A DNA stretch of 64,000 nucleotides from UBA1941 sp046329555 (GCA_046329555.1 JAXLUK010000001.1:1-64000), one strand, 5' to 3'; counted from the stretch's first letter, positions 42,431 through 53,000 are shown. Notes: generated by a model from the letters alone, not told the origin. Made by a program: numbers and translations.

Positions 42431-43327
42431 TTACAAAGCCCGGAAAACTTCCAGTAACTGACTTCCTGCTAACCCATTTTCTTCAAGGTGCCAGCGCTGG
42501 CTGCCGTAGCGGCCGCTGAGATATCCTTTTACGTATAAAGGTATATACCGCGTAACCGGCATTTGCTGTTGCAGCAACTGTGAAGCCAGGGCTTCGTGCA
42601 TGCCGCACTGGCCTTGATGTTCTTCTATGGTAATCACCGTTCCGGAAACTGCAATATCGTCAACTAATGCTTCAGGAAGCGTTTCCAGAGGCAATACACT
42701 AGTTACCCAAACCGAGTAGCCTGCGATGATTTCAGCAGGTAATTGCAGCACTTGTTCTAATACCGGACCAACGCCGATTACCACGCCCTTGTGTCCTTTT
42801 TGCAAACAACGCCATGGTGCGAAATCAGGAACCGGCATAGGTACTTTAGCGCCTAAATTCAATCTTAAATAATTCGGCCTGCCGTCGCCCAACATCATGC
42901 GTAGTGCCGGTGCCACATCTTCTGCCACAAAGGGCACGTAAACCCGCATATGGGGCAATACCCGCATAATGGCGATATCTTCGAGGTTGTGATGGGTTGC
43001 GCCCATAATACCATAACCAAAACCGCCTCCATTACCCACCAGTTTTACAGGCAATTTGTGTAGACATACATCATCGCGCACCTGCTCGTAAGGCCGGTGT
43101 GTAACAAAGGGCGAAATAGAATACACCAACGGAATGAAGCCCTCATGCGCCAGGCCCGCAGCTACGGTCACCATGTTCTGTTCAGCAACGCCGGCATTGA
43201 TGAAATGCGAACCAAAGCGTTCCTGCACTTTCTCTAAAGCCATATAGCCTAAATCACCGGTAAGAAACACCAGTGCATCCACTTCTTGCTTCAACGCAAT
43301 GACCGCTTGTGCAAATTCATTTCTCAT
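42431..43327 (-). CDS. Transketolase, C-terminal subunit
   Basis: 298 aa. It corresponds to the pyrimidine-binding and C-terminal domains of transketolase: LTGDLGYMALEKVQERF, NAGVAEQNMVTVAAGLA (catalytic Glu in AEQN), FAPWRCL, TIEEHQGQCGMHEAL. It overlaps the N-terminal subunit gene by ATGA, so the two chains are made together. Split transketolases of this sort occur in many bacteria, often for special sugars instead of the main pentose phosphate pathway. Which applies here is not clear. Confidence 0.92.
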   Translation of the reverse strand: MRNEFAQAVIALKQEVDALVFLTGDLGYMALEKVQERFGSHFINAGVAEQNMVTVAAGLAHEGFIPLVYSISPFVTHRPYEQVRDDVCLHKLPVKLVGNGGGFGYGIMGATHHNLEDIAIMRVLPHMRVYVPFVAEDVAPALRMMLGDGRPNYLRLNLGAKVPMPVPDFAPWRCLQKGHKGVVIGVGPVLEQVLQLPAEIIAGYSVWVTSVLPLETLPEALVDDIAVSGTVITIEEHQGQCGMHEALASQLLQQQMPVTRYIPLYVKGYLSGRYGSQRWHLEENGLAGSQLLEVFRAL

Positions 43328-44139
43328 GACTGCAGCGCTTCTTTATCTTTCATATACTGTGCCTGAACAGCCGATTTGATTTGTTCAAAATGTTCCTTCA
43401 TGGGTAAGTAATGACTATCCAGCCGATCTTCGTATGCGGCCCAAGAGCGCCCTTTGCGCGTTTCGCAGATTATGGCCAATGGCCGGCTATCAGCCATTTT
43501 CAAAGCCGCTTCCATGGCATTAAAATCATGCCCATTACAAACAACTACCTGAAATCCAAAAGCGCGAATTTTTTCATCTAATGGCTCTAATTGCAATACT
43601 TGCTCTGTTCTGCCATAACCCTGAAGCCGGTTCCTGTCAATCATCCAAACCACGTTGTGCAATTGATGATGGGCAATAAATAATGCCGCCTCCCAGGTAC
43701 TTCCTTCATCAATTTCCCCATCACTGGTTAAGCAGAAGATTCGCTTCCCTGATTGCTTCAATTTCGCTGCTAATCCCAGTCCGGCAGCCAGCGACAGCCC
43801 ATGTCCCAAACTGCCAGTGGCAAAGGGAATGCCCTTTATTTTATTCGTAGGTGGATGAGCAGCCAGATGGGTATTATCTTTATAGAAAGTTTTAATCTGT
43901 TCTTCACTAATCACACCGGCTTCAGCCAAAACACTATACAAGGCGGCTGCAGCGTGCCCTTTTGAAAGAATCACCTCATCATTTTCGCGCATGGCGTGAA
44001 ACTTAATGAAGGTGAGCATTTCAGCACACGATAGCGAACACCCTACATGTCCTGCCGTGGCCGACTGATACATATCCAGAAACCGATTCTTAACAGAAAA
44101 GGCCCTGTTTAATAATTCCAGATGTTGCTGCGCATCCAT
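43324..44139 (-). CDS. Transketolase, N-terminal subunit
   Basis: 271 aa, the ThDP-diphosphate-binding half. GHVGCSLSCAEMLTF near residue 28, LSKGHAAAALYS, FATGSLGHGLSLAAGLGLA, and the metal/ThDP motif S-D-G-E-I-D-E-G-S-T-W-E-A near residue 140 are present. The motif has Ser instead of the first Gly of the usual GDG, as often seen in split transketolases. Asn in DRNRLQGYG closes the motif. Together with the downstream subunit it moves two-carbon ketol units between sugar phosphates. Confidence 0.92.
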   Translation of the reverse strand: MDAQQHLELLNRAFSVKNRFLDMYQSATAGHVGCSLSCAEMLTFIKFHAMRENDEVILSKGHAAAALYSVLAEAGVISEEQIKTFYKDNTHLAAHPPTNKIKGIPFATGSLGHGLSLAAGLGLAAKLKQSGKRIFCLTSDGEIDEGSTWEAALFIAHHQLHNVVWMIDRNRLQGYGRTEQVLQLEPLDEKIRAFGFQVVVCNGHDFNAMEAALKMADSRPLAIICETRKGRSWAAYEDRLDSHYLPMKEHFEQIKSAVQAQYMKDKEALQS

Positions 44140-44160
44140 TAGCGGTGCAATTATAGCGTT

Positions 44161-44781
44161 TTATAGGCGGTGCGCCCATCGGTTTTTTACTAACAGAAAA
44201 CAGCCCAGAGCCACTGCCGTACCCAAAATAGCGCCAGCATATACATCGCGGTAGAAATGCTGCAGCAAATAAACCCTACTCAGCGCCACCAATCCAGCCA
44301 ACAACAATAAAATGGTTTGCTGCCAGCCCTTGGTGTAATGCAACCCCAGGGCTACCGCCATGGCAAAAGCAGTGGAAGTATGGCCAGAGGGAAAACTGTG
44401 TTGCCGGAGGATTTCAAGTCCGGGTACAAAGTTCAGCGTAACCGACTCAGGGAAGAAGCGCGATGGGCGCACTGCGTCCGGGAAACAGTATAATTTCAGG
44501 AAGGCTGTAAGCACTCCATTCAAAGATAAAGCAGCGGCGTAAACCACGATTCCATGCCTATTCTTATTCCACAGTAACAGGATGGCTCCGGCAACAATGC
44601 CCTGCCACTCGGCCAAACGCGTAACGGCTACAAAAAAATAATCCAACATTGGAGCGTGATGCTCACTCATCCAAAGCGTTTCCCGTCCTTGATGATAAAA
44701 CATCAACACCAGCCCTCCCAGCGCCAGCACCAGTAGCTGAATGATAAAATAGAATTGATTTTCGCGCCAGGTAGCCCGCAT
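44161..44781 (-). CDS. PAP2-family membrane phosphatase
   Basis: 206 aa, about six membrane helices. The three phosphatase motifs are visible: KLYCFPDAVRPSRFF (C1), HSFPSGHTSTAF (C2, with the catalytic His) and SRVYLLQHFYRDV (C3). Likely substrates are membrane lipid phosphates such as phosphatidate or undecaprenyl diphosphate, with the active site on the periplasmic face. It sits upstream of the transketolase genes on the same strand and is divergent from the TPP-riboswitch-controlled receptor. Confidence 0.9.
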   Translation of the reverse strand: MRATWRENQFYFIIQLLVLALGGLVLMFYHQGRETLWMSEHHAPMLDYFFVAVTRLAEWQGIVAGAILLLWNKNRHGIVVYAAALSLNGVLTAFLKLYCFPDAVRPSRFFPESVTLNFVPGLEILRQHSFPSGHTSTAFAMAVALGLHYTKGWQQTILLLLAGLVALSRVYLLQHFYRDVYAGAILGTAVALGCFLLVKNRWAHRL

Positions 44782-44813
44782 GGATGCAATTTAGTAAGCC
44801 ATTTAGTATTTTA

Positions 44814-44821
44814 TACATTCG
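44814..44821 (+). promoter_or_regulatory. Candidate -7 box of the TPP-riboswitch transcript
   Basis: TACATTCG is one base from TAnnTTTG and lies directly before the riboswitch, so transcription would start at its first helix. Confidence 0.45.
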
Positions 44822-44915
44822 CACCGTTTCCGGGGGCGTTTGCTGCGGCAATCTGAGAAGTACCCTTCGAACCTGATCACGGTAATGCGTGCGCAGGGAG
44901 CGAAAAGTGCCAGGG
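44821..44915 (+). ncRNA. TPP riboswitch (THI element)
   Basis: The conserved THI-box parts occur in order: GGGGGCG (P2, 44832-44838), the hairpin TTGC-TGCG-GCAA (P3), CTGAGA (44853-44858), ACCC pairing with the G run, AACCTGATC (44870-44878), CACG-GTAAT-GCGTG (P5) and GCAGGGA (44893-44899). Downstream, GTGCC-AG-GGCAC (44907-44918) makes a hairpin without a T run. A ribosome-binding-like CCGGGAG lies just before the ATG at 44938. Control of translation initiation, with repression when thiamine pyrophosphate is plentiful, is therefore more likely than termination. Confidence 0.93.
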
Positions 44916-44937
44916 CACGTGTAAATCCGGGAGCAAC

Positions 44938-47193
44938 ATGTTTATGAAAATAGGCTACCTGATGGCATGGCTTCCGTTGATTACTTTGGCGCAACAGCCC
45001 GCAGATTCTACCCAATCCATTATAAGCGCTGATGTAGTGGTGACAGCAAACCGTGCTGCAACCAATGACCCCACCACCAAACAAACCGTTACAGCTGCTA
45101 CTTTGCAGAAAAACAATTTCGGCCAGGACCTGCCGTACCTGCTGGATCAAACGCCAGCGCTGGTGACCACATCCGACGCCGGCACGGGAATTGGGTACAC
45201 CGGACTGCGTATACGCGGAACGGATGCCTCGCGAATCAACGTCACCATTAACGGCGTTCCCATTAATGATGCGGAATCACAGCAAATGTATTGGGTGGAT
45301 ATGCCCGATATCGCCTCCAGCACGAATGACATTCAGATCCAACGAGGTGTTGGAAGTTCCACCAACGGATCGGGTGCCTTCGGCGCATCCGTAAACGTGC
45401 GTACGCAGACCGCTTCCTTGCGGCCTTTTGCCGCCTGGAGTTCGTCGTTCGGTAGCTTTGCTACGCAGAAACACACCATAAAAGCGGGAACAGGCTTCTT
45501 CGGAAAATACTTTTTTGTGGAGGGACGCGCATCGATGATTCGTTCCAATGGCTATGTTGACCGGGCTAGTGCCAACCTATGGTCGTATTGGGTTGCTGCG
45601 GGATTTATGTACAAACAGGCGATGCTGCGTTTCGTGCATTTCAACGGACAGGAAAAAACATATCAATCATGGTATGGTACGCCACAAGATTCACTCACCA
45701 CAAATCGTCGCTTCAATTTAGCAGGCACCGATTACGGTGCCAATCCAGTGCCATGGAATAACCAGGTTGACCGCTACGGCCAGCAATATTTCCAGCTGAT
45801 TTACACGCAAGGGATAGGGAAAAAATGGGCATTGAATATAACCCCGTTTGTTACCCTGGGCAAAGGTTATTACGAAGAATTTAAAGTGCAACAGGAATTA
45901 AGCCGGTATAAGGTGACAGACACCACCGCTTATGCTGATGTAATCAGGAGGCGATGGCTGAACAATAAATTCTTTGGAACTGTATTTTCACTTCGTTTTG
46001 AAGATAAAAAGTGGCAAGCCACCTTGGGCGGTATGGCCGCTCAATATGAAGGGAAACATTATGGCACTGTTTTCTGGGCACAACAAGTGGCCGTAAATCC
46101 AAACCAGCATTATTACGATAGTCGTTCACATAAAACAGATGCCAACATCTACCTTAAAGCCAATTATCAACCGGTACAATGGCTAAACATTTACGCCGAT
46201 GTGCAATATCGATTTGTGCAACACCTGATGAAAGGGAACGACAACGACGGACAGCAGTTTGATTTAAAATATACCTACCACTTTTTTAATCCGAAAGCGG
46301 GCGTAACATTTCATCTGAGCAAAACCAGCAGCGCCTACGCCTCTTATGCGCAGACTACCCGGGAGCCTTCTCGCGACGATTTCATTTCTAACCTGAATCA
46401 GGTTGCACCAAAACCGGAACGTTTGCATGACATTGAGGCTGGATATGTATTTACTGACCATTGGCATGGGTTGAACTGGCAGGTCTCGTTTCCATTTCAG
46501 GCGAATGTCTACTACATGCATTATCAAAACCAGTTAGTGGTAACCGGCAAACTGAATGATGTAGGCAATCCGGTACGTGTTAATGTGCCGATAAGTTACC
46601 GCGCTGGATTGGAATGGTGGGGGCAAATGCAGTTGCGCCATGGCCGCGACTGGCTGCATTTGAATTACCAACTGGCCTTTAATTATTCCAGAATTAAAAA
46701 TTATTCAGCATACATTCCGGCTTACGACGAGAATTACACGCCTGTACCAATAGCCTCCTCCACCAAGCTGTACAAAAACACCGCCATCGCCTTCTCTCCG
46801 AATTGGGTGTTGGGTATTGAGCCAGAAATTTTCCCGGTTAAGGGTTTGAGCGCCGCGTGGAGTTTTAAATATATCAGCAGGCAGTATCTGGATAATACCC
46901 AGAGCAACGACCGGGCTATCCCAGCCTATTGGTATAGCAATTTGCGCTTTAGTTATACGTTGCCGTTTTTTACAAGATGGAAGAAAACCGACCAGCCAAT
47001 CACCAAAAATGGTGAAGTGCGTTTCAACTTTTTAGTAACCAATTTGTTCAATAAACAATACGTTAGCAATGGTTACACCTATCGCGAAATCTATCAATCT
47101 GCCGATGGCACGGTTAGCGGTCCATACCACTACAACTACTACTACCCACAGGCAGGAGTGGCATTTTACGGAGGCATCGACCTTCGCTTTTAG
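44938..47193 (+). CDS. TPP-regulated TonB-dependent outer-membrane receptor
   Basis: 751 aa. Short signal peptide (ending ...LITLAQ), no carboxypeptidase-like N-terminal domain. A plug domain begins at SADVVVTANR (TonB-box-like region near residue 30), with LRIRGTDASRINVTINGVPINDAESQ and IQIQRGVGSSTNGSGAFGASVNV. A 22-strand-type barrel ends in an aromatic strand (YGGIDLRF). Control by the TPP riboswitch implies uptake of thiamine, its phosphates or a thiamine precursor across the outer membrane; known Bacteroidota thiamine-regulated receptors set the precedent. The exact ligand is inferred only from regulation. DUF4249 follows 33 nt later. Confidence 0.92.
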   Translation: MFMKIGYLMAWLPLITLAQQPADSTQSIISADVVVTANRAATNDPTTKQTVTAATLQKNNFGQDLPYLLDQTPALVTTSDAGTGIGYTGLRIRGTDASRINVTINGVPINDAESQQMYWVDMPDIASSTNDIQIQRGVGSSTNGSGAFGASVNVRTQTASLRPFAAWSSSFGSFATQKHTIKAGTGFFGKYFFVEGRASMIRSNGYVDRASANLWSYWVAAGFMYKQAMLRFVHFNGQEKTYQSWYGTPQDSLTTNRRFNLAGTDYGANPVPWNNQVDRYGQQYFQLIYTQGIGKKWALNITPFVTLGKGYYEEFKVQQELSRYKVTDTTAYADVIRRRWLNNKFFGTVFSLRFEDKKWQATLGGMAAQYEGKHYGTVFWAQQVAVNPNQHYYDSRSHKTDANIYLKANYQPVQWLNIYADVQYRFVQHLMKGNDNDGQQFDLKYTYHFFNPKAGVTFHLSKTSSAYASYAQTTREPSRDDFISNLNQVAPKPERLHDIEAGYVFTDHWHGLNWQVSFPFQANVYYMHYQNQLVVTGKLNDVGNPVRVNVPISYRAGLEWWGQMQLRHGRDWLHLNYQLAFNYSRIKNYSAYIPAYDENYTPVPIASSTKLYKNTAIAFSPNWVLGIEPEIFPVKGLSAAWSFKYISRQYLDNTQSNDRAIPAYWYSNLRFSYTLPFFTRWKKTDQPITKNGEVRFNFLVTNLFNKQYVSNGYTYREIYQSADGTVSGPYHYNYYYPQAGVAFYGGIDLRF

Positions 47194-47226
47194 AAAAAGG
47201 ACAATAAAGTACTTTCTTTGCACCCT

Positions 47227-48207
47227 ATGAAACCGTTGTATTCCTTATATATTTTACTGCTGGCCGCCCTATGGATGGCCTCTTGTACCAAGGAAATTAA
47301 CGGGAAATTGCCTGATACCGGAACGCACTTAGTTGTAGATGGCTACATAGAAAAAGGTCAGCCTCCTATCGTGATTCTCACCAGAAGTTCAAAGGTTTTC
47401 GGTGACCTGAACATCAATAACCTTTCCGCATTTTTTGTTCACGGGGCCAAGATTAGCATCACCCGTGATTCTACCGATAAATATGATTTACAGGAAATTT
47501 GCCTTCGCGACCTCCCGCTACCCGACTCGCAAAAAGTAGTGCTCTTGCGCTCATTGGGAATTCTTGTTTTCGATTCTAACAAGGTTCCTGATGTATGCGC
47601 GTATAGCCTGCCAGCCACAGATCTTATCAATTATTTCACTTCCGGAACCTGCACCCTGTGTGGTGCCGTAAATCACCGCTACGATTTAAGTGTAGAAGCC
47701 GGTGATCAAAATGTAACCGCAACAACCACTATCCCTTCCGGCAATGGCATCGACAGCTTAAGTATAGGATATCCCACTGCGGCAGCATTAGATTCGTTCG
47801 CAGAGGTTAAGATTACCGTGACGGTCCCTCCTTCTTATGGTAATTTCATCAGATATTGGACGAAAAGGAATGACGAACCATTCTACCCTCCTCAATCACA
47901 ATCGGTTTACGATGACAAACTATTTGTAGGAAAAACCTATACACTGCCCATGGAGCGCGGATATCCGGCCTATGAAAAAATTGATCCGCAGTATTTTGGT
48001 TATTTCCGGAAAGGCGATACGGTGCAACTGAAGTGGGCGCATATCGACAGCAAGACTTACGACTTTTTCTATAGTTTGGAAAGCGATGGCAGTCAAACCC
48101 CATTCACGTCCTACCTGGTAGCACCGAGTAATATTCGCGGGGGGCTGGGGATTTGGGCTGGATATAATTCCAGCTATTATAAAATCATCATCCCGCCTAT
48201 GCAATAG
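47227..48207 (+). CDS. DUF4249 lipoprotein, partner of the TonB receptor
   Basis: 326 aa from the ATG at 47227. The lipoprotein signal peptide has lipobox-like WMASC, so it is anchored in a membrane and probably surface-exposed. The body matches the DUF4249 pattern: an early LVVDGYIEKGQPPIVILTRSS, then Ig-like beta segments, and an FRKGDTVQLKW motif near residue 265. DUF4249 genes often follow TonB-dependent receptors in Bacteroidota; no biochemical role is established. Co-transcription with a TPP-controlled receptor suggests this member helps capture thiamine or a precursor, in the manner of SusD for glycans. That is inference. Its 3' end overlaps the convergent DUF2461 gene by 11 bp. Confidence 0.85.
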   Translation: MKPLYSLYILLLAALWMASCTKEINGKLPDTGTHLVVDGYIEKGQPPIVILTRSSKVFGDLNINNLSAFFVHGAKISITRDSTDKYDLQEICLRDLPLPDSQKVVLLRSLGILVFDSNKVPDVCAYSLPATDLINYFTSGTCTLCGAVNHRYDLSVEAGDQNVTATTTIPSGNGIDSLSIGYPTAAALDSFAEVKITVTVPPSYGNFIRYWTKRNDEPFYPPQSQSVYDDKLFVGKTYTLPMERGYPAYEKIDPQYFGYFRKGDTVQLKWAHIDSKTYDFFYSLESDGSQTPFTSYLVAPSNIRGGLGIWAGYNSSYYKIIIPPMQ

Positions 48208-48856
48208 CCCCTGCCAGGAATTGATTTAACGGCCTTCCGGCACTGAAAATTTTCAGCACAGTTTTATCGAAATTCCTTGACAACACATCCTCCTTAGTTA
48301 AAGCCTTCATGTAGTAAAACTGCTTGTTCGCAATGAGTGGTTGTTCAACAAGAAAGTCTTTGTATTCAGAAGGAATCATTTTATTGGTTTCACCTTGCAC
48401 CGTACCGAAAGTAGATCGGAATGTTTTATTATTTACGAGAGCAGAAAAGTCGGCGTTATTGTAATAAATCTCCTGCCTGATTTTTATCAGTTCTTCTTTT
48501 CCCGGCTGATACCAGCCTCCCCCAACAAAGATTTCCTTAGCGCCTAAATGCATATAGTAGCCCACACCGTTGTCGGTAGTTCCACCCTTGGCAAAAATAG
48601 CACCAACATTGTTTTTGTAGGGCGATTTATCTTTTGAAAAACGAATGTCACGGTTAATCCTGAAAATGGCTTTGGAGGGATTGGTGTTAACCGCTTCTCC
48701 CTGAGCTACGAGTTCCTCAATAATTTTGGTCACAAACGCTCTAAAGGGTGCTTTAACATGGGTTTCATAATCATCCCGATGCGCATCAAACCAAGGTTTG
48801 TTATTGTTCTTTTCTAATTGCTGGAAAAACGTAAAAAAACGAGGCGTAAAAAACAT
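48197..48856 (-). CDS. DUF2461 family protein
   Basis: 219 aa, soluble, no signal peptide. N-terminal FFTPRFFTFFQQLEKNNNKPWFDAHRDDYE and the central FRINRDIRFSKDKSPYKNNVGAIF with YYMHLGAKEIFVGGGWYQP are the hallmarks of the DUF2461 (TIGR02453) family. The function is unknown. It lies 22 nt downstream of the alkane monooxygenase gene, so co-transcription is likely, though a functional link is not evident. Confidence 0.9.
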   Translation of the reverse strand: MFFTPRFFTFFQQLEKNNNKPWFDAHRDDYETHVKAPFRAFVTKIIEELVAQGEAVNTNPSKAIFRINRDIRFSKDKSPYKNNVGAIFAKGGTTDNGVGYYMHLGAKEIFVGGGWYQPGKEELIKIRQEIYYNNADFSALVNNKTFRSTFGTVQGETNKMIPSEYKDFLVEQPLIANKQFYYMKALTKEDVLSRNFDKTVLKIFSAGRPLNQFLAGAIA

Positions 48857-48878
48857 AAATCAAATTTGAATGAACCTT

Positions 48879-49946
48879 TTAGGCCAGTGCGGCACCCGCT
48901 TGCGTTGTTTTATAACGGGCAATATGAGCATGCATTACTTTAAACCATAGCGGCGGAAACAATGAGAGCACCATCATTCCGGGATAGCCGGTAGGCATCT
49001 GCGGACTTTCATCAAAATGCCGAAGTACCTGATACTTTCTTGATGCCATGTAATGATGATCGCTGTGGCGGGTGAGTTCGAATAACATCATCCTGCCAAT
49101 GGGGTGGTTGGAATTCCACGAATGAACAGGCAGTACTTTTTCATAGTATTCGCCGTCAATTTTCTTTCTGCGTAACCCGTAATGTTCAATGTAATTAACC
49201 GTTTCCAGCAGCAAAAATCCAACCGTGGCCGACATTAAATACAGCGCCAGAATTTTGAGTCCAAAGGCTACTCCAATTCCTATCACCACTGCAAATTGAA
49301 TTAACTGATATTGCAACATTTCATTTTGCAAGTAATACCAGGGCAGCGTGAGTTTGCGCAACCGGTCGTTCTCCAAACGCCACGCCGAGCGCCAGCTATT
49401 CACTACAGATCTAATCCAGAAACCATATAACGTTTCGCCGTACCGCGCCGAAGCCGGATCATCATCCGTAGATACATTTTTATGATGCCCGCGATTGTGT
49501 TCTATAAAGAAATGCAGGTACAGCGTGGTGAGTAATAATAATTTCGACATCAGTTGCTCGTGCCGGGTGGCCCGATGGCCCAATTCATGCGCTACATTAA
49601 TGCCGAAAACTCCGCAAGCAATGCCAAAAGCCAGCGTCATACCCAAGGTTTCCCATAAAGGCATCGCTACTGTTTTGAGCCGGTACAGAAAAATGCCCCA
49701 CATGATATATTGAATCGGAACGACAATCCACAAGATATAATCGAACACAGGCGATTTCTTTAGCACCTCCTCCTCTTCTCTCGAATAATTTTCCGTGGTG
49801 CCTTCCATAAACAATTCAAAGGTCGGAATCAAAAAGAAGGCGTAAACAGGCGCAAAAAACACCCAATAACTCCCTGCCGTAATTGAAATCAGAATAACAA
49901 AAACACTTACAAAAGCTGAAGTGTAGCGCAATACCCGGAGATTCAT
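48879..49946 (-). CDS. alkB: AlkB-type alkane 1-monooxygenase
   Basis: 355 aa integral membrane non-haem di-iron hydroxylase. Six or so membrane helices surround the full set of histidine boxes: NVAHELGHRATRHE, FFIEHNRGHHKNVSTDDDP, NYIEHYGLRRK and LTRHSDHHYMASRKYQ. The last three are diagnostic of the alkane hydroxylase branch and not of fatty-acid desaturases. It would hydroxylate terminal carbons of medium or long alkanes using electrons from rubredoxin; no rubredoxin gene is adjacent. It is divergent from the alpha-2-macroglobulin gene, whose start is ~110 nt away. Confidence 0.93.
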   Translation of the reverse strand: MNLRVLRYTSAFVSVFVILISITAGSYWVFFAPVYAFFLIPTFELFMEGTTENYSREEEEVLKKSPVFDYILWIVVPIQYIMWGIFLYRLKTVAMPLWETLGMTLAFGIACGVFGINVAHELGHRATRHEQLMSKLLLLTTLYLHFFIEHNRGHHKNVSTDDDPASARYGETLYGFWIRSVVNSWRSAWRLENDRLRKLTLPWYYLQNEMLQYQLIQFAVVIGIGVAFGLKILALYLMSATVGFLLLETVNYIEHYGLRRKKIDGEYYEKVLPVHSWNSNHPIGRMMLFELTRHSDHHYMASRKYQVLRHFDESPQMPTGYPGMMVLSLFPPLWFKVMHAHIARYKTTQAGAALA

Positions 49947-50059
49947 AATTACTGTTTTAGGCAGGTGGAAAAGTAATGAAAATTAATTTCCGATTAATTG
50001 TAATTTCCTACCTGCTTTTCCGTTCCAATTGTAAACAAAACCGTAACCCAAAAAGTTCC

Positions 50060-53000
50060 ATGAAACGTTTGCTTCCGCTGCTTCTCTTAGCAGTACTTGC
50101 CTCCTGTAATCAAAACCGGGTAAAACTATCATCAACCAACGCCCGCGAAGAAGTTCCGGTATTGGGGAATCTGATTTTTACATTCGACCGCGACCTGGTT
50201 CCCGATAGTTTGCTGAACAGATGGGACAGCACCGCCTATCTGGAGTTTACCCCCGCCATCACCGGAAGATTCCAATGGCAGAGCCCGTATGAACTCATTT
50301 TTTCACCAGACCGCGAGCTATTGCCTTCTACCGCTTACAAAGCAGTGATGACGTCAAAACTCACTGCCCGTTCCCGCTACCATCTCGGCTATAGTGATGC
50401 ACTATCATTTCACACACCCTGGCAGCAAATGATTCAGGCGCAAGGTATGTGGGCACTACCCAGCGAAAACGCCACACAGCCGGTGATTCAAACCGAAGTA
50501 GTTTTCAACTATCCCGTTTCTGCCGATGCTGTACAAAAGCACGTCCACCTTTTCATTGATGGGAAGGAACACGCATACCAACTGACACAAAAATCGGATG
50601 CCAAATTATTCCGTTTACAAATAAATGATGTACGCCCCGACGAAAGCGACCATGGTTTAGTGGTGCAGGCTACGGCCGGCCTACCCGCAATTGGCGGAAC
50701 AACAGGGAGCATAGAAGAAACCAAGCTAACCAGCGCCCTTGCTTCTCCTTACCGACTAACCATTACAGGAGCAGAAGCGAACCACGATGGCACCGAAGGC
50801 ACCATCCATTTCTACACATCACAACAGCCTTTGGCTCAAGACCTCGCCGCCGCTATACATATCACACCAGCCGCTACCTTTAAAACGCAGATAACGGAAG
50901 ACGGATTTCTGATTGTATCCGACAAATTCAATGCTGAAAATTCCTACAACGTAACCATTAACCCAGGCTTAAAAGGTCGTTTGGGAGGCACCTTGCGCGA
51001 TGAGTTCACACAAACTTTCATGTTCGGAGAATTGGAACCAGCTATAAAATTCACCAATAACAAAGGGGTTTATCTTACACCAGCCGGATCAAAGAATATT
51101 GAAGTGAGTTTGATTAATGTTCCGAAGGTTACCGTTTCTGTGTATAAAATTTATGAAAATAACCTGATGGCAGCGCTGCGCTTCGGCCAGTCGGATTACA
51201 ACTATGAAGATTACTATTATAGCGACAATGCCTTGCGGTCTGAGTTCTCATTGGGCGATGTAGTCTATGAGAAATCTATTGAAACGCAATCGCTGCCGCG
51301 ACGGGGAAGTTCGCGTTTATTAAAATTTGATTTCCCTGATGCCCTGAAAGATTATAAGGGCTTGTACCGCGTCACCATCCGAAGTGATCAACAATATTAT
51401 TTGAGCGAATCGCGATTTGTATCATTATCGGATATTGGTTTAATCAGTAAGCAGAACGCCGATAAAATATGGGTGTTTGCAAATTCCATTCACAGTGCCC
51501 AATCGCTGCCCGGTGTAACCATTACCGTTATGGGCGCCAACAATCAAAAAATAGGTTCTGGAACAACCGACAAAAACGGGGTAGCCGAGATTACGATATC
51601 CAAACGCGATCAGAATGGCTTTAAGCCAACCATGATTATGGCCAAAACGGCTACCGATTTCAATTTCCTGCCATTTAGTTCTACACAAGTTGAAACTTCG
51701 CGATTTGATGTTGGCGGAAAAAATATCAATGCTTCCACACTGGACGCCTTCATCTACAGTGAACGCGATATGTACCGACCGGGCGAAAAAATCAACCTGA
51801 GTTGTATTGTGCGCAACAGCTTATGGCAAAGTCCGGGGCAGGTACCGGTAAAAATGACCATACTGCTTCCAAACGGACAAGAATTAAAGACCATCCGAAA
51901 AACGCTGAATGAAGAAGGAAGCATGGAAGCAGCTATTGAATTATCGCCAGCGGCCATTACAGGTTCTTATACCGTTGAGGTCTATACCGCAAATGATGTG
52001 TTGTTAAACAGTACTAACTTGTTGGTGGAAGAATTTATGCCAGACCGAATTAAAGTAACTGCTTCATTAAATCAACCAGCGCTGCAACCCGGGCAAACCG
52101 CTCAACTAGATATTTTAGCGGAAAATTATTTTGGTCCGCCTGCTGCCAACCGCAATTACGAAGTAGAAATTCAGGTACACACCAAAAACTTCTCACCAAA
52201 GCAATATCCTGGTTTTGATTTTTCATTAAATACAGGTGATAATTTCAACACCATCAACCGGGAAGGTAAGACAGATGATCAGGGCCGCGCTAAAGAGAGC
52301 TGGACAGTTCCTGCAGAGTACGCCAATAACGGCATTCTGGAAGCGGGTTTTTATACTACCGTTTTTGATGAATCCGGAAGACCAGTAAATCGTAAATGCG
52401 GCGCCGCTATTTATACACAACCCGTTTTTGTTGGCTTAGGAAGCACCGAGTATTACTGTCCGGTGAATCAAGTCATGCAGATTCCGATCATTGCTTTAAA
52501 TAAAGATGAACAGCCAGTTGCCACCAAGGCGCATTTGCTTATTCTAAAAAGAGAATACAAAACCGTTTTGTCTAAATCAGGTTCTTATTATCGGTATGAA
52601 TCGCAGCAAGAAGTAAAGACTATCGTGAACGAAGACATTGTGCTGCCTGCTGGTACCAGGCAATATCCCTTCATTCCAAAAACTTCTGGTGATTACGAAA
52701 TTCAGCTGTCAGTTCCAGGCGTAAACAGGTTTGTAAGTCACACCTTCTTCAGTTATGGCTGGGGCCTGGAATCCTCATCCTTCGATGTAAACAACGAAGG
52801 TCAGGTAGATATTTCGCTGGATAAAGCAAAATACAAAACCGGTGAGTCAGCCAAGATTCTGTTTAAAACACCTTTCAACGGAAAACTATTGGTGACCATC
52901 GAAACCGATAAAGTTTTGGAACATTTTTATCTGCAAACAGAAAAGCGTACCGCTAGTGCTTCCATCGACATTAAGCCTGGATTTCTTCCTAACGCCTACA

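Noticed and set aside
44816..44937. Cobalamin riboswitch as an alternative for the element before the TonB receptor
   Set aside because: The CTGAGA, AACCTGATC and GTAATG...GCAGGGA blocks are specific to the TPP aptamer; no B12-box is present.
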